NCBI GenBank assembly: GCA_934385475.1
Contig: CAKRPS010000012.1
Span: 1-61,757 of the forward strand
From: an uncultured Lachnospiraceae bacterium
GTDB taxonomy: Bacteria; Bacillota; Clostridia; Lachnospirales; Lachnospiraceae
Direction of reading: 5' to 3'
DNA: 61,757 bases
Part shown: piece after piece, positions 1-8,129 of the stretch
Layout: every line of letters starts with the position of its first letter
How positions within the stretch are numbered: position 1 is the first letter of the stretch
Position numbers and translations under genes: made by a program
The notes under the pieces: model-generated
The model's input: only the letters and a program-made list of their open reading frames with translations
The model's database searches: none
What the model was told of the DNA's origin: nothing

Positions 1-578
1 CTTCTGCACCGGCAGCTAAGAATGTAATCTTCCTGTCAGCAGATGCGTTCGGCGTACTTCCTCCGGTATCTATTCTGACACCTGAGCAGACACAGTACTA
101 CTTCCTTTCCGGATTCACAGCTAAGCTTGCAGGTACAGAGCGTGGCATCACAGAGCCTACTCCTACATTCTCCGCTTGCTTCGGACAGGCATTCCTGGAG
201 CTGCATCCTACAAAGTATGCAGAGGAGCTTGTTAAGAAGATGCAGAAGAGCGGTGCAAAGGCATACCTTGTTAACACAGGATGGAATGGAACAGGCAAGC
301 GTATCTCTATTAAAGATACCCGTGGAATTATCGATGGCATCTTAAGCGGAGATATCGTAAATGCTCCTACAAAGAAGATTCCTTACTTCAACTTCGAAGT
401 TCCTACAGAACTGAAGGGTGTTGATACAGGTATTCTTGATCCTCGTGATACCTATGCAAACGTTGCAGATTGGGAAGAGAAGGCAAAGGATCTTGCTGGA
501 AGATTCATCAAGAACTTCGCTAAATACGAAGGAAATGCAGCAGGTAAGGCACTTGTTTCCGCAGGACCTCAGTTATAA
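1..578 (+). CDS. pckA: Phosphoenolpyruvate carboxykinase (ATP), C-terminal part
   Basis: This is the 3' end of a gene cut by the window edge; the reading frame begins at base 3 and ends with TAA at 576-578, giving about 191 residues. The product interconverts oxaloacetate and phosphoenolpyruvate using ATP/ADP in the cytosol. Family identity rests on recognisable C-terminal stretches of ATP-type [21 protein letters not shown], the [16 protein letters not shown] segment, VNTGWNGT and the final [22 protein letters not shown] region. The GTP-dependent family looks different here. A strong terminator follows 17 bases after the stop, so pckA is the last gene of its transcript. Confidence 0.95.
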   Translation, partial: SAPAAKNVIFLSADAFGVLPPVSILTPEQTQYYFLSGFTAKLAGTERGITEPTPTFSACFGQAFLELHPTKYAEELVKKMQKSGAKAYLVNTGWNGTGKRISIKDTRGIIDGILSGDIVNAPTKKIPYFNFEVPTELKGVDTGILDPRDTYANVADWEEKAKDLAGRFIKNFAKYEGNAAGKALVSAGPQL

Positions 579-594
579 GATTATGATTTTGCTG

Positions 595-626
595 GAGGTG
601 ACAGGATTTCCTGTCACCTCTTTTTA
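595..626 (+). terminator. Rho-independent terminator of pckA
   Basis: An 11-bp perfect stem (595-605 pairing with 610-620, loop of four) is followed by five T. It lies just after the pckA stop and before a copy of the dispersed repeat. Confidence 0.93.
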
Positions 627-683
627 TTATGGTGGTGAGGAAAATACGAGCACTTGTGCAGGCATATTTGTCGACTGCTAATC
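627..683 (+). repeat. Terminator-adjacent dispersed repeat, copy A (long form)
   Basis: The segment begins TTATGG directly behind the T-run of the pckA terminator, continues GAGGAAAATAC, then a GCACTTGTGC core, and ends with TTTGTCGACTGCTAATC. The first half matches copies at 1073 and 4498; the whole length, including the CGACYGCTAATC tail, matches copy D at 33406-33463. The sequence between this copy and the 6S promoter (684-798) shows no convincing gene. Confidence 0.7.
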
Positions 684-798
684 AGAGCGAGAGGGCAACA
701 AAAGAAATTGCTGGCATGAGGGGAGTAGGGAACATGTTTTGATCAGTGAAGAGAGGTTTATCGAATTTCTTCATGTGGAATATATCCGAAAAGAAATG

Positions 799-827
799 TT
801 GTATTCTTAGCGCGATTCGAGTATAAT
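799..827 (+). promoter_or_regulatory. Sigma-A type promoter of the 6S RNA
   Basis: TTGTAT (799-804), a 17-base spacer and a perfect TATAAT (822-827) place the transcript start near base 834, just before the conserved 6S RNA closing stem. Confidence 0.8.
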
Positions 828-834
828 AATAGTA

Positions 835-1020
835 ACCTGAAATGTGCGATAAAGTCTTGTTATTTTGAACCTACAGATACTTTAAACGGGACTCCTATAT
901 CGCCACATGGATGTCAAGCCTCCGGCCTTCGGGCAGTGTGCAGTGGAAGGCAGAAGTGTGGTTGCGGTTACCCACCTAGCTTAGCTAGGAGTCAAAATAC
1001 AAGATCCGGCATTTTGGGGG
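835..1020 (+). ncRNA. ssrS: Probable 6S RNA (RNA polymerase regulator)
   Basis: No open frame explains this block, which has its own strong promoter upstream and a terminator downstream. Its fold matches 6S RNA: a closing stem of about 13 bp (855-868 with 992-1004, one bulge), a large central open region holding the GCGGTTACCCACCTAG string, and a long apical hairpin in which CCACAT pairs with GTGTGG and an inner GCC pairs with GGC. 6S RNA binds the housekeeping RNA polymerase by imitating an open promoter. The family call is from memory of clostridial 6S sequences and the fold; exact ends are uncertain, and the primary transcript probably runs to the terminator at 1071. Confidence 0.75.
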
Positions 1021-1040
1021 ATATTCTACAAAAGAAAAAA

Positions 1041-1071
1041 GAAGCTGTCACATAGTTGGCAGCTTCTTTTT
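1041..1071 (+). terminator. Terminator of the 6S RNA transcript
   Basis: GAAGCTG (1041-1047) pairs with CAGCTTC (1060-1066), extended by three more pairs inside, and is followed by a T-run. A run of A upstream pairs with the T-run, as in bidirectional terminators. Confidence 0.88.
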
Positions 1072-1072
1072 G

Positions 1073-1110
1073 TTATGGCGACGAGGAAAATGCACGCACT
1101 GGTATTTCTG
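1073..1110 (+). repeat. Terminator-adjacent dispersed repeat, copy B (short form)
   Basis: From TTATGGCGACGAGG to the GCACTGGT end (1073-1103) this copy is identical over 31 bases to copy C at 4498-4528. It starts directly after the T-run of the 6S terminator. The tail present in copies A and D is missing or diverged. Confidence 0.75.
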
Positions 1111-1169
1111 TACTAATTCGGAGTAAGTGAACATAAAATAACTAAAACCGGAGTACAGGAGGGCATACT

Positions 1170-3359
1170 GTGGAACAAAACAGGAGACGATATCTGAAAA
1201 TATTGATGATTCTTGTGTGTGTGCTCTTTCTGGTACTTGTAGCACAGAAGGATATGGAGAAGCATTATCCGGAGCCGGAGGGCGAGAAGATTACAGCAGA
1301 AGATGTGAAGATTCTTCTGGAAGCTGTCGGTCTGGATACTTCATGGATAGAAGAAAAGGCAGAGGGAGACAGCTTCACTTATGGAGAATATTGCATTTTA
1401 TGTGAAAGCCTGAAGGATGTGTGTTCTCTTCCGGATTATGCACAGAACTATGAAAAAGAACAGGCTTTGTTAAAGGAACACTGGTATGAGGCTTATCGGG
1501 TACTGCTCGCCTGTTACGATACGGAATCCAGCATATGGGAATCTGCTTATTTTATTTTAAAGGTCGATACAAAGGAACATAGAGTATATACGGATAATCA
1601 CGCGGAAGGGTTCCAATATGCGTCCGGTGAGTTTGAACGATTCTCTCTGTGTGGAGTGAAAGCGTATGGCAAGGGAGATACGCTGCTTACCATAACAGAA
1701 AACCTTCCCACGGCATACACCTTACAAAACGTGTGGGTGGAGGAAAATGAAGAAGGAGAACTGCAATGCTTTTACCGGCAGGTGCATTTTTCCGTGCCAC
1801 TGCAGGATAGAGGAAAATACCGACAGCTTCCGGAACGGGAACAGATTGCAGATTTACGGTTTGAAAAGGGTGCTCTTGAGGAAAGCACTGTGAAAGGTGG
1901 GAAAATACACGGAAAACTTTTGCGGGTATCGGAAGAGGAAATTGAAATAGAAGGGGAAGGAACATTTCCTGTTGCAGAGGGTTTCGCGGTGTATCAGGTC
2001 TATGGAAGCCTGAAAGCCCTTGACAGGGAAGATATGAAGATCGGTTACGAGGATTCTGATTTTGTGTTGGACAGAGGACAGATATGCGCCTGCCTGGTTT
2101 CCAGAAAGGAGGATGCTGATCTGATCCGGGTTCTTCTGAAGAATCCTGCAAACGGTTCTGTATTTTACGATGAGGTCATTCTGGAAAGAGATGGTGAACA
2201 GGTCTGTGTCAGGGCGAAGGATCTGGAGGAGGGGCAGAGAGAACGTTTTCAGAGCGATGTCCTGACCGGAAAAGTAGGAGTCTGCCTGGAAAATACGCAG
2301 AAGGAGGATTTCTGGTACCGGGGGGCGATCGAATGCTGCAAAACAAAGGAGGGTATGCTGCTGATCAATGAGCTGCCTCTGGAGGAGTATCTGTATGCGG
2401 TAGTTCCCAGTGAGATGCCGGCATCCTATCCGGAGGAGGCGCTCAAGGCACAGGCTGTCTGTGCAAGAACCTATGCATACCGCTTTATACTGCATGCAGG
2501 ATATCCGCAGTATGGAGCCCATGTGGATGACACAACAGCATATCAGGTGTACCATAACTGTTCGGAAAATGTGAGGTCTACCAATGCCGTGAAGGATACG
2601 CTGGGACTTCTTCTTACCTATGAGGGAGAACCGGCTGAGAACTTCTATTATTCCACCTCCTGCGGACTTGGTGCAGATGCCGGAATCTGGATGGGGGGAG
2701 GAGACATACCATATCTGAAGGCAAAAAGCTATCAGGGAGAAGGAAGAGAAGCACCTTCGATGGATGAGGAGACCCTGAAGGAGCTGTTCATGACCACCTG
2801 TGAAGAAGACTGGGAACATGAGGAACCCTGGTATCGATGGAGCTATCAGGTACAGGAAGAGTCTGTAAATGGGCTGCAGGAGAAATTAAAACAGTGTTAT
2901 CAGAAAGAACCGGAGAAAATCCTCACGTTGCAGGCGGGAGGCTACTATGCGTCGGAGCCGGTGGGAGAACTGGGAAACATTCTTGATATTACGGTAGACA
3001 AAAGAGGAGAAGGCGGAGTAGTACAGGAACTGCTGATCGTGGGGGAAAAACGAACGGTGAAGGTTGTTTCGGAGTATACGATCCGGACAGTATTGTGTGA
3101 TGGTAGCAGTGAAGTGGTCAGGCAGGATCAGACGACGATGGTTCCGAGACAGCTTCTGCCAAGTGGCTTTTTCGTGATAGAAACTGGTAAAAGCAAGGGA
3201 AATGTGGTAAAATATACGCTGACTGGCGGTGGATACGGCCACGGAGTCGGGATGTCCCAGAATGGGGCGAAGGCGCTTGGAAACAGAGGAGCCTCCTTCC
3301 AAGAAATCTTAGAAATATATTTTCCGGGGTGTGTGACAGAGAATGAGAACGATTTATAG
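1170..3359 (+). CDS. SpoIID/LytB domain membrane-anchored protein with long N-terminal extension
   Basis: The 729-residue product has a short cytoplasmic N-terminus, one membrane segment (residues about 9-25) and a large outside part. The C-terminal 330 residues are a SpoIID/LytB domain: ELPLEEYLYAVVPSEMPASY near residue 398, AQAVCARTYAY, and the GGGYGHGVGMSQNGA signature near residue 687. SpoIID-type proteins are lytic transglycosylases that cut peptidoglycan glycan strands, in sporulation or vegetative wall turnover. Sporulation SpoIID is roughly half this size, so the 370-residue extension is unusual and I recognise no domain in it. Translation starts at GTG 1170, with AGGAGGG six bases upstream. 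The 3' end overlaps the next gene by 17 bases. Confidence 0.85.
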   Translation: MEQNRRRYLKILMILVCVLFLVLVAQKDMEKHYPEPEGEKITAEDVKILLEAVGLDTSWIEEKAEGDSFTYGEYCILCESLKDVCSLPDYAQNYEKEQALLKEHWYEAYRVLLACYDTESSIWESAYFILKVDTKEHRVYTDNHAEGFQYASGEFERFSLCGVKAYGKGDTLLTITENLPTAYTLQNVWVEENEEGELQCFYRQVHFSVPLQDRGKYRQLPEREQIADLRFEKGALEESTVKGGKIHGKLLRVSEEEIEIEGEGTFPVAEGFAVYQVYGSLKALDREDMKIGYEDSDFVLDRGQICACLVSRKEDADLIRVLLKNPANGSVFYDEVILERDGEQVCVRAKDLEEGQRERFQSDVLTGKVGVCLENTQKEDFWYRGAIECCKTKEGMLLINELPLEEYLYAVVPSEMPASYPEEALKAQAVCARTYAYRFILHAGYPQYGAHVDDTTAYQVYHNCSENVRSTNAVKDTLGLLLTYEGEPAENFYYSTSCGLGADAGIWMGGGDIPYLKAKSYQGEGREAPSMDEETLKELFMTTCEEDWEHEEPWYRWSYQVQEESVNGLQEKLKQCYQKEPEKILTLQAGGYYASEPVGELGNILDITVDKRGEGGVVQELLIVGEKRTVKVVSEYTIRTVLCDGSSEVVRQDQTTMVPRQLLPSGFFVIETGKSKGNVVKYTLTGGGYGHGVGMSQNGAKALGNRGASFQEILEIYFPGCVTENENDL

Positions 3360-4200
3360 ACTGTATTACATAGGCAGAGATTTCAGCTGGCAGATGACTA
3401 AGAAAAATATCAGTGCATTTGCTGCCAGCACGGCTTTTTTTCTATTCCTGTCCATGATTCCACTTCTGATGGCACTGTGTGCGATCCTGCCTTACACTTC
3501 GCTCACAGAGGCAAATTTGATAGCAGCCATCACACAGTTTACTCCGACAGCGCTTGACGGTCTGGTTGAAAGTGTGGTTTCGGATGTATATGCGCGGTCT
3601 GCCGGAACAATTACGGTATTTGCGTTGGTGACAATCTGGTCTGCCGCCAAAGCGATGCTTGCACTGATCCGGGGACTGAATGAGGTCAATGATTTCGAGG
3701 AGACTCGTAATTATGTGGTACTTCGCAGCATTGCCTGCATTTATACGATCATCATTTTGATCGCGATGATCCTGGCACTTTTTGTCATGGTATTTGGTAA
3801 TCTGATCGTTGATCTGCTGCTTTGTGATATTCCCCAGCTGCATATTCTGGTACAGTTCATCATGCACTTTCGATTTCTGTTCTCATGGGTTGTGCTGACG
3901 CTTATTTTTTCGCTGATCTATGCGTTTGTACCCGGCAGGAAGATGAAATTTAAGGCACAGATGCCGGGAGCGGCTTTTGCAGCGGTGGTATGGAGTGTGG
4001 CTTCTTTTATATTTTCTATCTATGTAGATTACTATGACGGGTTTGGCGCTTACGGAAGCCTGACAACCGTTGTGATCATTATGATCTGGTTTTATATGAT
4101 GATGTATATTCTTTTTGTGGGAGCGCACATTAACCGGTATTTCGGACCGGTCTATAAATTCCTGTTTGGGTGGCTTGACAAGTCGCACAAAAGAAATTAG
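3343..4200 (+). CDS. YihY/BrkB family inner-membrane protein
   Basis: This 285-residue polytopic protein has about six hydrophobic segments and the family pattern: an early FAASTAFFLFLSMIPLL segment, a long loop with the SAAKAMLALIRGLNEV stretch, and a late YGSLTTVVIIMIWFYM segment followed by a G-A-x-x-N-R-Y motif. The family was once called RNase BN but is now treated as a membrane protein of uncertain, possibly transport-related, function. The ATG lies inside the end of the SpoIID-like gene, suggesting translational coupling. The end of this gene also contains the promoter for the pheST T-box leader. Confidence 0.85.
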   Translation: MRTIYRLYYIGRDFSWQMTKKNISAFAASTAFFLFLSMIPLLMALCAILPYTSLTEANLIAAITQFTPTALDGLVESVVSDVYARSAGTITVFALVTIWSAAKAMLALIRGLNEVNDFEETRNYVVLRSIACIYTIIILIAMILALFVMVFGNLIVDLLLCDIPQLHILVQFIMHFRFLFSWVVLTLIFSLIYAFVPGRKMKFKAQMPGAAFAAVVWSVASFIFSIYVDYYDGFGAYGSLTTVVIIMIWFYMMMYILFVGAHINRYFGPVYKFLFGWLDKSHKRN

Positions 4201-4203
4201 AAT
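4175..4203 (+). promoter_or_regulatory. Promoter of the pheST T-box transcript
   Basis: TTGACA (4175-4180), a 17-base spacer and TAGAAT (4198-4203) lie within the last codons of the upstream gene, giving a predicted start near 4210 at the front of the T-box leader. Confidence 0.8.
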
Positions 4204-4209
4204 GAACAT

Positions 4210-4497
4210 ATTAAAGGCTGTGAAGGTGTACAGTAGCTTATTAGAGTCCCACAGAGAGGAAAGATCATCGGCTGGAAGTCTTTCCGGGGTCCTGTAATAA
4301 AGCGAAATTCCCACCGGAGCTTTCCGAGAGAAGGCAGAGATAAGCTGCTGGTAGCCCGGAACGTTGAGTTCGTTACGCTTAAACAAGAGTCTGTTGATCG
4401 GTGCAGCGTGGAAAGAGTGTCTGTGCAGACAACAGGAAATTGGGTGGTACCGCGGTAAAATTCGTCCCATGCGTTTCTATAACGCATGGTTTTTTTG
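4210..4497 (+). promoter_or_regulatory. T-box leader (Phe) of pheST
   Basis: The leader shows the AGAGAGGAAAG motif of stem I (about 4253-4263), a candidate UUC phenylalanine specifier at 4308-4310, and the canonical T-box string GGGTGGTACCGCGG at 4442-4455, where TGGT can pair with the ACCA end of uncharged tRNA-Phe. A terminator follows. Uncharged tRNA-Phe would favour the antiterminator and allow transcription into pheS. The T-box class is certain from the sequence; the specifier position is inferred from loop context and from the downstream genes. Confidence 0.93.
4467..4497 (+). terminator. T-box regulated terminator before pheS
   Basis: A perfect 9-bp stem (4467-4475 with 4481-4489, loop of five) is followed by a run of eight bases of almost pure T. 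It competes with the antiterminator that contains the T-box string. Confidence 0.93.
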
Positions 4498-4540
4498 TTA
4501 TGGCGACGAGGAAAATGCACGCACTGGTGCAGGTGCGTTG
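4498..4540 (+). repeat. Terminator-adjacent dispersed repeat, copy C
   Basis: The copy starts directly at the end of the T-box terminator T-run and lies in the untranslated leader of pheS, ending about 25 bases before its ATG. It is identical over 31 bases to copy B, then carries GCAGGTGCG, which resembles copies A and D. Confidence 0.75.
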
Positions 4541-4565
4541 GAAAACAGTAAAAAGGAGACAGGAC

Positions 4566-5585
4566 ATGAAAGAAAAGTTAGAGAAGATCAAAGCAGAGGC
4601 ACTGCGTCAGATAGAGGCGAGTGATGCGCTCGATAAGTTAAATGATGTCAGGGTCAATTTTCTTGGAAAGAAGGGAGAACTGACAGCGGTTCTGAAAAGC
4701 ATGAAGGATGTGGCACCGGAAGACCGCCCGAAGGTTGGACAGCTTGTCAATGAGACAAGAGAAGAGATTGAAAAGGTACTGGACGACTCTGTGAAAAAGA
4801 TGGAGAAGGCACTGCGTGATGCCAAGTTAAAGAGAGAAGTTATTGACGTAACGCTCCCTGCCAAGAAGAACAACGTGGGACACCGTCACCCGAATACCAT
4901 CGCTTTGGAGGAAGTGGAGAGAATCTTTATCGGAATGGGCTATGAGGTTGTGGAAGGCCCGGAGGTTGAGAAAGATTATTACAATTTTGAAGCTTTGAAT
5001 ATACCGGCAGATCATCCGGCTAAGGATGAGCAGGATACCTTCTATATTAATGGAGAGTTCCTGCTTCGGACACAGACCTCCTCTACACAGGTTCATGAGA
5101 TGGAGAAGGGCAGACTTCCGATCCGTATGATCGCACCCGGACGTGTGTTCCGTGCGGATGAAGTGGATGCAACACATTCCCCTTCTTTCCACCAGATCGA
5201 AGGACTGGTCATTGACAAAAATATAACCTTTGCAGATCTGAAGGGAACTCTGGCAGAATTTGCAAAGGAGCTCTTCGGTGAAGAAACCAAAGTTAAATTC
5301 AGGCCTCATCATTTCCCGTTTACAGAGCCGAGTGCGGAGATGGATGTGACCTGCTTTAAATGCGGTGGAAAGGGCTGCCGTTTCTGTAAGGGAGAAGGCT
5401 GGATCGAAATTCTGGGCTGTGGAATGGTTCATCCACACGTGCTCGAGATGAGCGGCATTGATCCGGAAAAATATACAGGCTTTGCATTCGGTGTAGGTTT
5501 GGAGCGTATTGCTCTTCTGAAATACGAAATTGATGATATGCGGCTTTTGTATGAGAATGATATCCGCTTCCTGAAGCAATTCTAA
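4566..5585 (+). CDS. pheS: Phenylalanine--tRNA ligase alpha subunit
   Basis: The 339-residue catalytic subunit of the cytosolic alpha2-beta2 enzyme charges tRNA-Phe. It has an N-terminal coiled-coil tRNA-binding arm (residues about 1-90), class II motif 2 in the FRADEVDATHSPSFHQIEG region, a Cys-containing CFKCGGKGCRFCKGEGW insertion, and motif 3 in GFAFGVGLERIALLKY near the C-terminus. The chosen ATG at 4566 has AGGAGACAGG just before it; an earlier in-frame ATG at 4401 lies inside the T-box leader and is rejected. The gene is controlled by the T-box upstream and pairs with pheT 104 bases downstream. Confidence 0.97.
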   Translation: MKEKLEKIKAEALRQIEASDALDKLNDVRVNFLGKKGELTAVLKSMKDVAPEDRPKVGQLVNETREEIEKVLDDSVKKMEKALRDAKLKREVIDVTLPAKKNNVGHRHPNTIALEEVERIFIGMGYEVVEGPEVEKDYYNFEALNIPADHPAKDEQDTFYINGEFLLRTQTSSTQVHEMEKGRLPIRMIAPGRVFRADEVDATHSPSFHQIEGLVIDKNITFADLKGTLAEFAKELFGEETKVKFRPHHFPFTEPSAEMDVTCFKCGGKGCRFCKGEGWIEILGCGMVHPHVLEMSGIDPEKYTGFAFGVGLERIALLKYEIDDMRLLYENDIRFLKQF

Positions 5586-5689
5586 AAGCGGCAGATAAGA
5601 GAACGTGATATTGGAAACATAAAGCTGCACTGCTTCAGATAGTGAATAAATATATGGGAAACAGAGACACTGAATAAGGAGAGAATACA

Positions 5690-8110
5690 ATGAATACAGC
5701 ATTATCATGGATTAAAGCATATGTGCCGGAACTTAACTGCACCGATCAGGAGTATATGGATGCAATGACCCTGAGCGGAACAAAGGTAGAAGGCTACAGC
5801 AGACTGGATAAGAATCTGGAAAAGATCGTAGTAGGACAGATTGAGAAGATTGAGAAGCACCCCGATGCAGACAAGCTGATCATCTGTCAGGTGAATATTG
5901 GCAAGGAAGTGATCCAGATTGTTACCGGAGCTCCCAATGTGAAGGTTGGAGACAAGGTACCGGTTGTTCTGGACGGCGGAAAGGTCGCCGGTGGACATGA
6001 CGGTGGAGCACTCCCGGAGGAAGGTATTTCCATTAAGGCCGGAAAACTGCGCGGTATTGAATCAAATGGTATGATGTGCTCGATCGAGGAACTTGGATCA
6101 AGCCGGGATATGTACCCTGAAGCACCGGAATACGGAATTTATATTTTCGGAGACGATGCAGAGGTGGGAAGCGATGCCATCGATGCCCTCGGACTCAGAG
6201 ATACGGTTTTTGAGTATGAGATCACTTCAAACCGTGTTGACTGCTACAGCATTATCGGTATTGCCAGAGAGGCGGCAGCAACATTCCGAAAGCCTTTTGT
6301 ACTACCGGAGGTGACAGTCAAGGAGAACAGTGAAAAAGTACAGGATTATATTTCCGTGGAAGTACAGGATCAGGATCTTTGCACAAGATACTGTGCAAGG
6401 GTGTGCACGGATATAAAGATCGGGCCTTCTCCGAAATGGATGCAGCGCAGACTTGCAGCAAGCGGAATCCGTCCGATCAATAATCTCGTAGATATCACAA
6501 ACTATGTAATGGAAGAGTACGGACAGCCGATGCACGCTTATGACCTTGATACCATTGCAGGTCATAAGATCATTGTCCGCCGTGCAAAAGACGGCGATGT
6601 ATTTGAAACGCTGGATGGACAGGAGCGTAAGCTTGATTCAGAAGTTCTGATGATCTGTGATGCGGAAAAGGAAGTTGGTATTGCCGGCATCATGGGTGGA
6701 GAGAACTCAAAGATCACCGATGAAGTGAAGACTGTGCTTTTTGAGGCAGCTACCTTTAACGGTGCCAATATCCGTAAATCTGCAAAGAGAGTCGGACTGC
6801 GTACAGATGCTTCCGGCAAATTTGAGAAGGGTCTTGATCCCTATAATGCAGAAGCAGCGATCAACAGGGCATGCCAGCTGATCGAAGAACTTGGATGCGG
6901 TGAAGTTGTGAGCGGTATGGTGGATGTACACGGAGAGTTAAAGAAAAATGTCGTTCTGCCGTTTGCACCGGAACAGTACAACAAGCTTCTCGGAACAGAG
7001 GTATCCAAAGAAGAGATGCTTGATATCTTTAAGATGATCGAGGTGGAATATGATCCGGCACAGAATACGCTGATCATTCCGTCCTTCCGTCAGGATCTGC
7101 TCCGCCAGTGTGATATGGCAGAGGAGGTTGCAAGATTCTACGGCTATGACAAGATACCGACCACTTTGCCGAGTGGCGAAGCGATGACAGGAAAGCTTTC
7201 TTTCAAACTGCGCATTGAGCAGAAGGCAAGAGATATTGCAGAGTACTGTGGTTTTTCTCAGGGAATGTGTTATTCCTTCGAGAGCCCGAAGGTGTTTGAC
7301 AAGCTGCTTTTGGATGCAGACGATCCGGCGAGAAAAGCAATCACCATATCGAATCCTCTTGGAGAAGATTTCTCTATTATGAGAACTACTTCCCTAAACG
7401 GAATGCTCACCAGTCTGGCGACTAACTATAACAGAAGAAACAAAGAAGTACGGCTGTATGAGCTTGGAAACATTTATGTTCCCAAGAGCCTTCCGCTTAC
7501 AGAGCTGCCGGATGAAAGAATGCAGTTTACACTCGGAATGTATGGAAGCTGTGATTTCTTTACTATGAAGGGTGTGATCGAAGAGTTTTTCGATGCGATC
7601 GGCATGAAGAAGAAGCCGTCCTATGATCCGCAGGCAGGTAAGAATTTCCTACATCCCGGAAGGCAGGCAAATATCATATATGAAGGAAAGGTACTCGGAT
7701 ATCTTGGTGAGGTACATCCTGAGGTATGCGACAATTATGATATGAAGACAAGGGCTTATATTGCAGTGCTGGATATGCCTGAGGTACTTCCGTTTGCAAC
7801 CTTTGACCGTAAGTATGAAGGCATTGCCAAGTATCCGGCAGTGTCCAGAGATATCAGTATGGTAGTACCGAAGAATATTATGGTAGGACAGATCGAGGCT
7901 GTCATTGCACAGCGCGGTGGCAGGATACTGGAGAACTATGAACTGTTCGATATTTATGAGGGTGATCAGATCAAGGAAGGCTTCAAGTCGGTGGCTTATT
8001 CTATTACCTTCCGTGCAAAGGACAGAACACTGGAAGAGAGTGATATTTCCGGTGCTATGAAGAAGATTCTGAATGGTCTTGAGAGCATGGGAATTGAACT
8101 GAGAAGTTAA
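5690..8110 (+). CDS. pheT: Phenylalanine--tRNA ligase beta subunit
   Basis: At 806 residues the protein has the full length of the bacterial beta subunit. Order of domains: the N-terminal EMAP-like tRNA-binding domain (about 40-150; VGQIEKIEKHPDADKL), the B3/B4 editing region (YEITSNRVDCYSIIGIARE and after), B5, the catalytic-like core, and a C-terminal FDX-ACB anticodon-binding domain (KYPAVSRDISMVV onward). It removes mischarged Tyr and completes the tetramer with PheS. A good AAGGAG site precedes the ATG. The 104-base gap after pheS holds no gene or clear terminator, so the two are probably cotranscribed. Confidence 0.97.
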   Translation: MNTALSWIKAYVPELNCTDQEYMDAMTLSGTKVEGYSRLDKNLEKIVVGQIEKIEKHPDADKLIICQVNIGKEVIQIVTGAPNVKVGDKVPVVLDGGKVAGGHDGGALPEEGISIKAGKLRGIESNGMMCSIEELGSSRDMYPEAPEYGIYIFGDDAEVGSDAIDALGLRDTVFEYEITSNRVDCYSIIGIAREAAATFRKPFVLPEVTVKENSEKVQDYISVEVQDQDLCTRYCARVCTDIKIGPSPKWMQRRLAASGIRPINNLVDITNYVMEEYGQPMHAYDLDTIAGHKIIVRRAKDGDVFETLDGQERKLDSEVLMICDAEKEVGIAGIMGGENSKITDEVKTVLFEAATFNGANIRKSAKRVGLRTDASGKFEKGLDPYNAEAAINRACQLIEELGCGEVVSGMVDVHGELKKNVVLPFAPEQYNKLLGTEVSKEEMLDIFKMIEVEYDPAQNTLIIPSFRQDLLRQCDMAEEVARFYGYDKIPTTLPSGEAMTGKLSFKLRIEQKARDIAEYCGFSQGMCYSFESPKVFDKLLLDADDPARKAITISNPLGEDFSIMRTTSLNGMLTSLATNYNRRNKEVRLYELGNIYVPKSLPLTELPDERMQFTLGMYGSCDFFTMKGVIEEFFDAIGMKKKPSYDPQAGKNFLHPGRQANIIYEGKVLGYLGEVHPEVCDNYDMKTRAYIAVLDMPEVLPFATFDRKYEGIAKYPAVSRDISMVVPKNIMVGQIEAVIAQRGGRILENYELFDIYEGDQIKEGFKSVAYSITFRAKDRTLEESDISGAMKKILNGLESMGIELRS

Positions 8111-8129
8111 TAAAGAAATGAGGATTAGT

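Noticed and set aside
1854..2819. Antisense frame over the SpoIID-like gene (about 320 codons)
   Set aside because: Opposite a clearly coding gene, Cys/His-rich composition typical of a shadow frame, no start signals.
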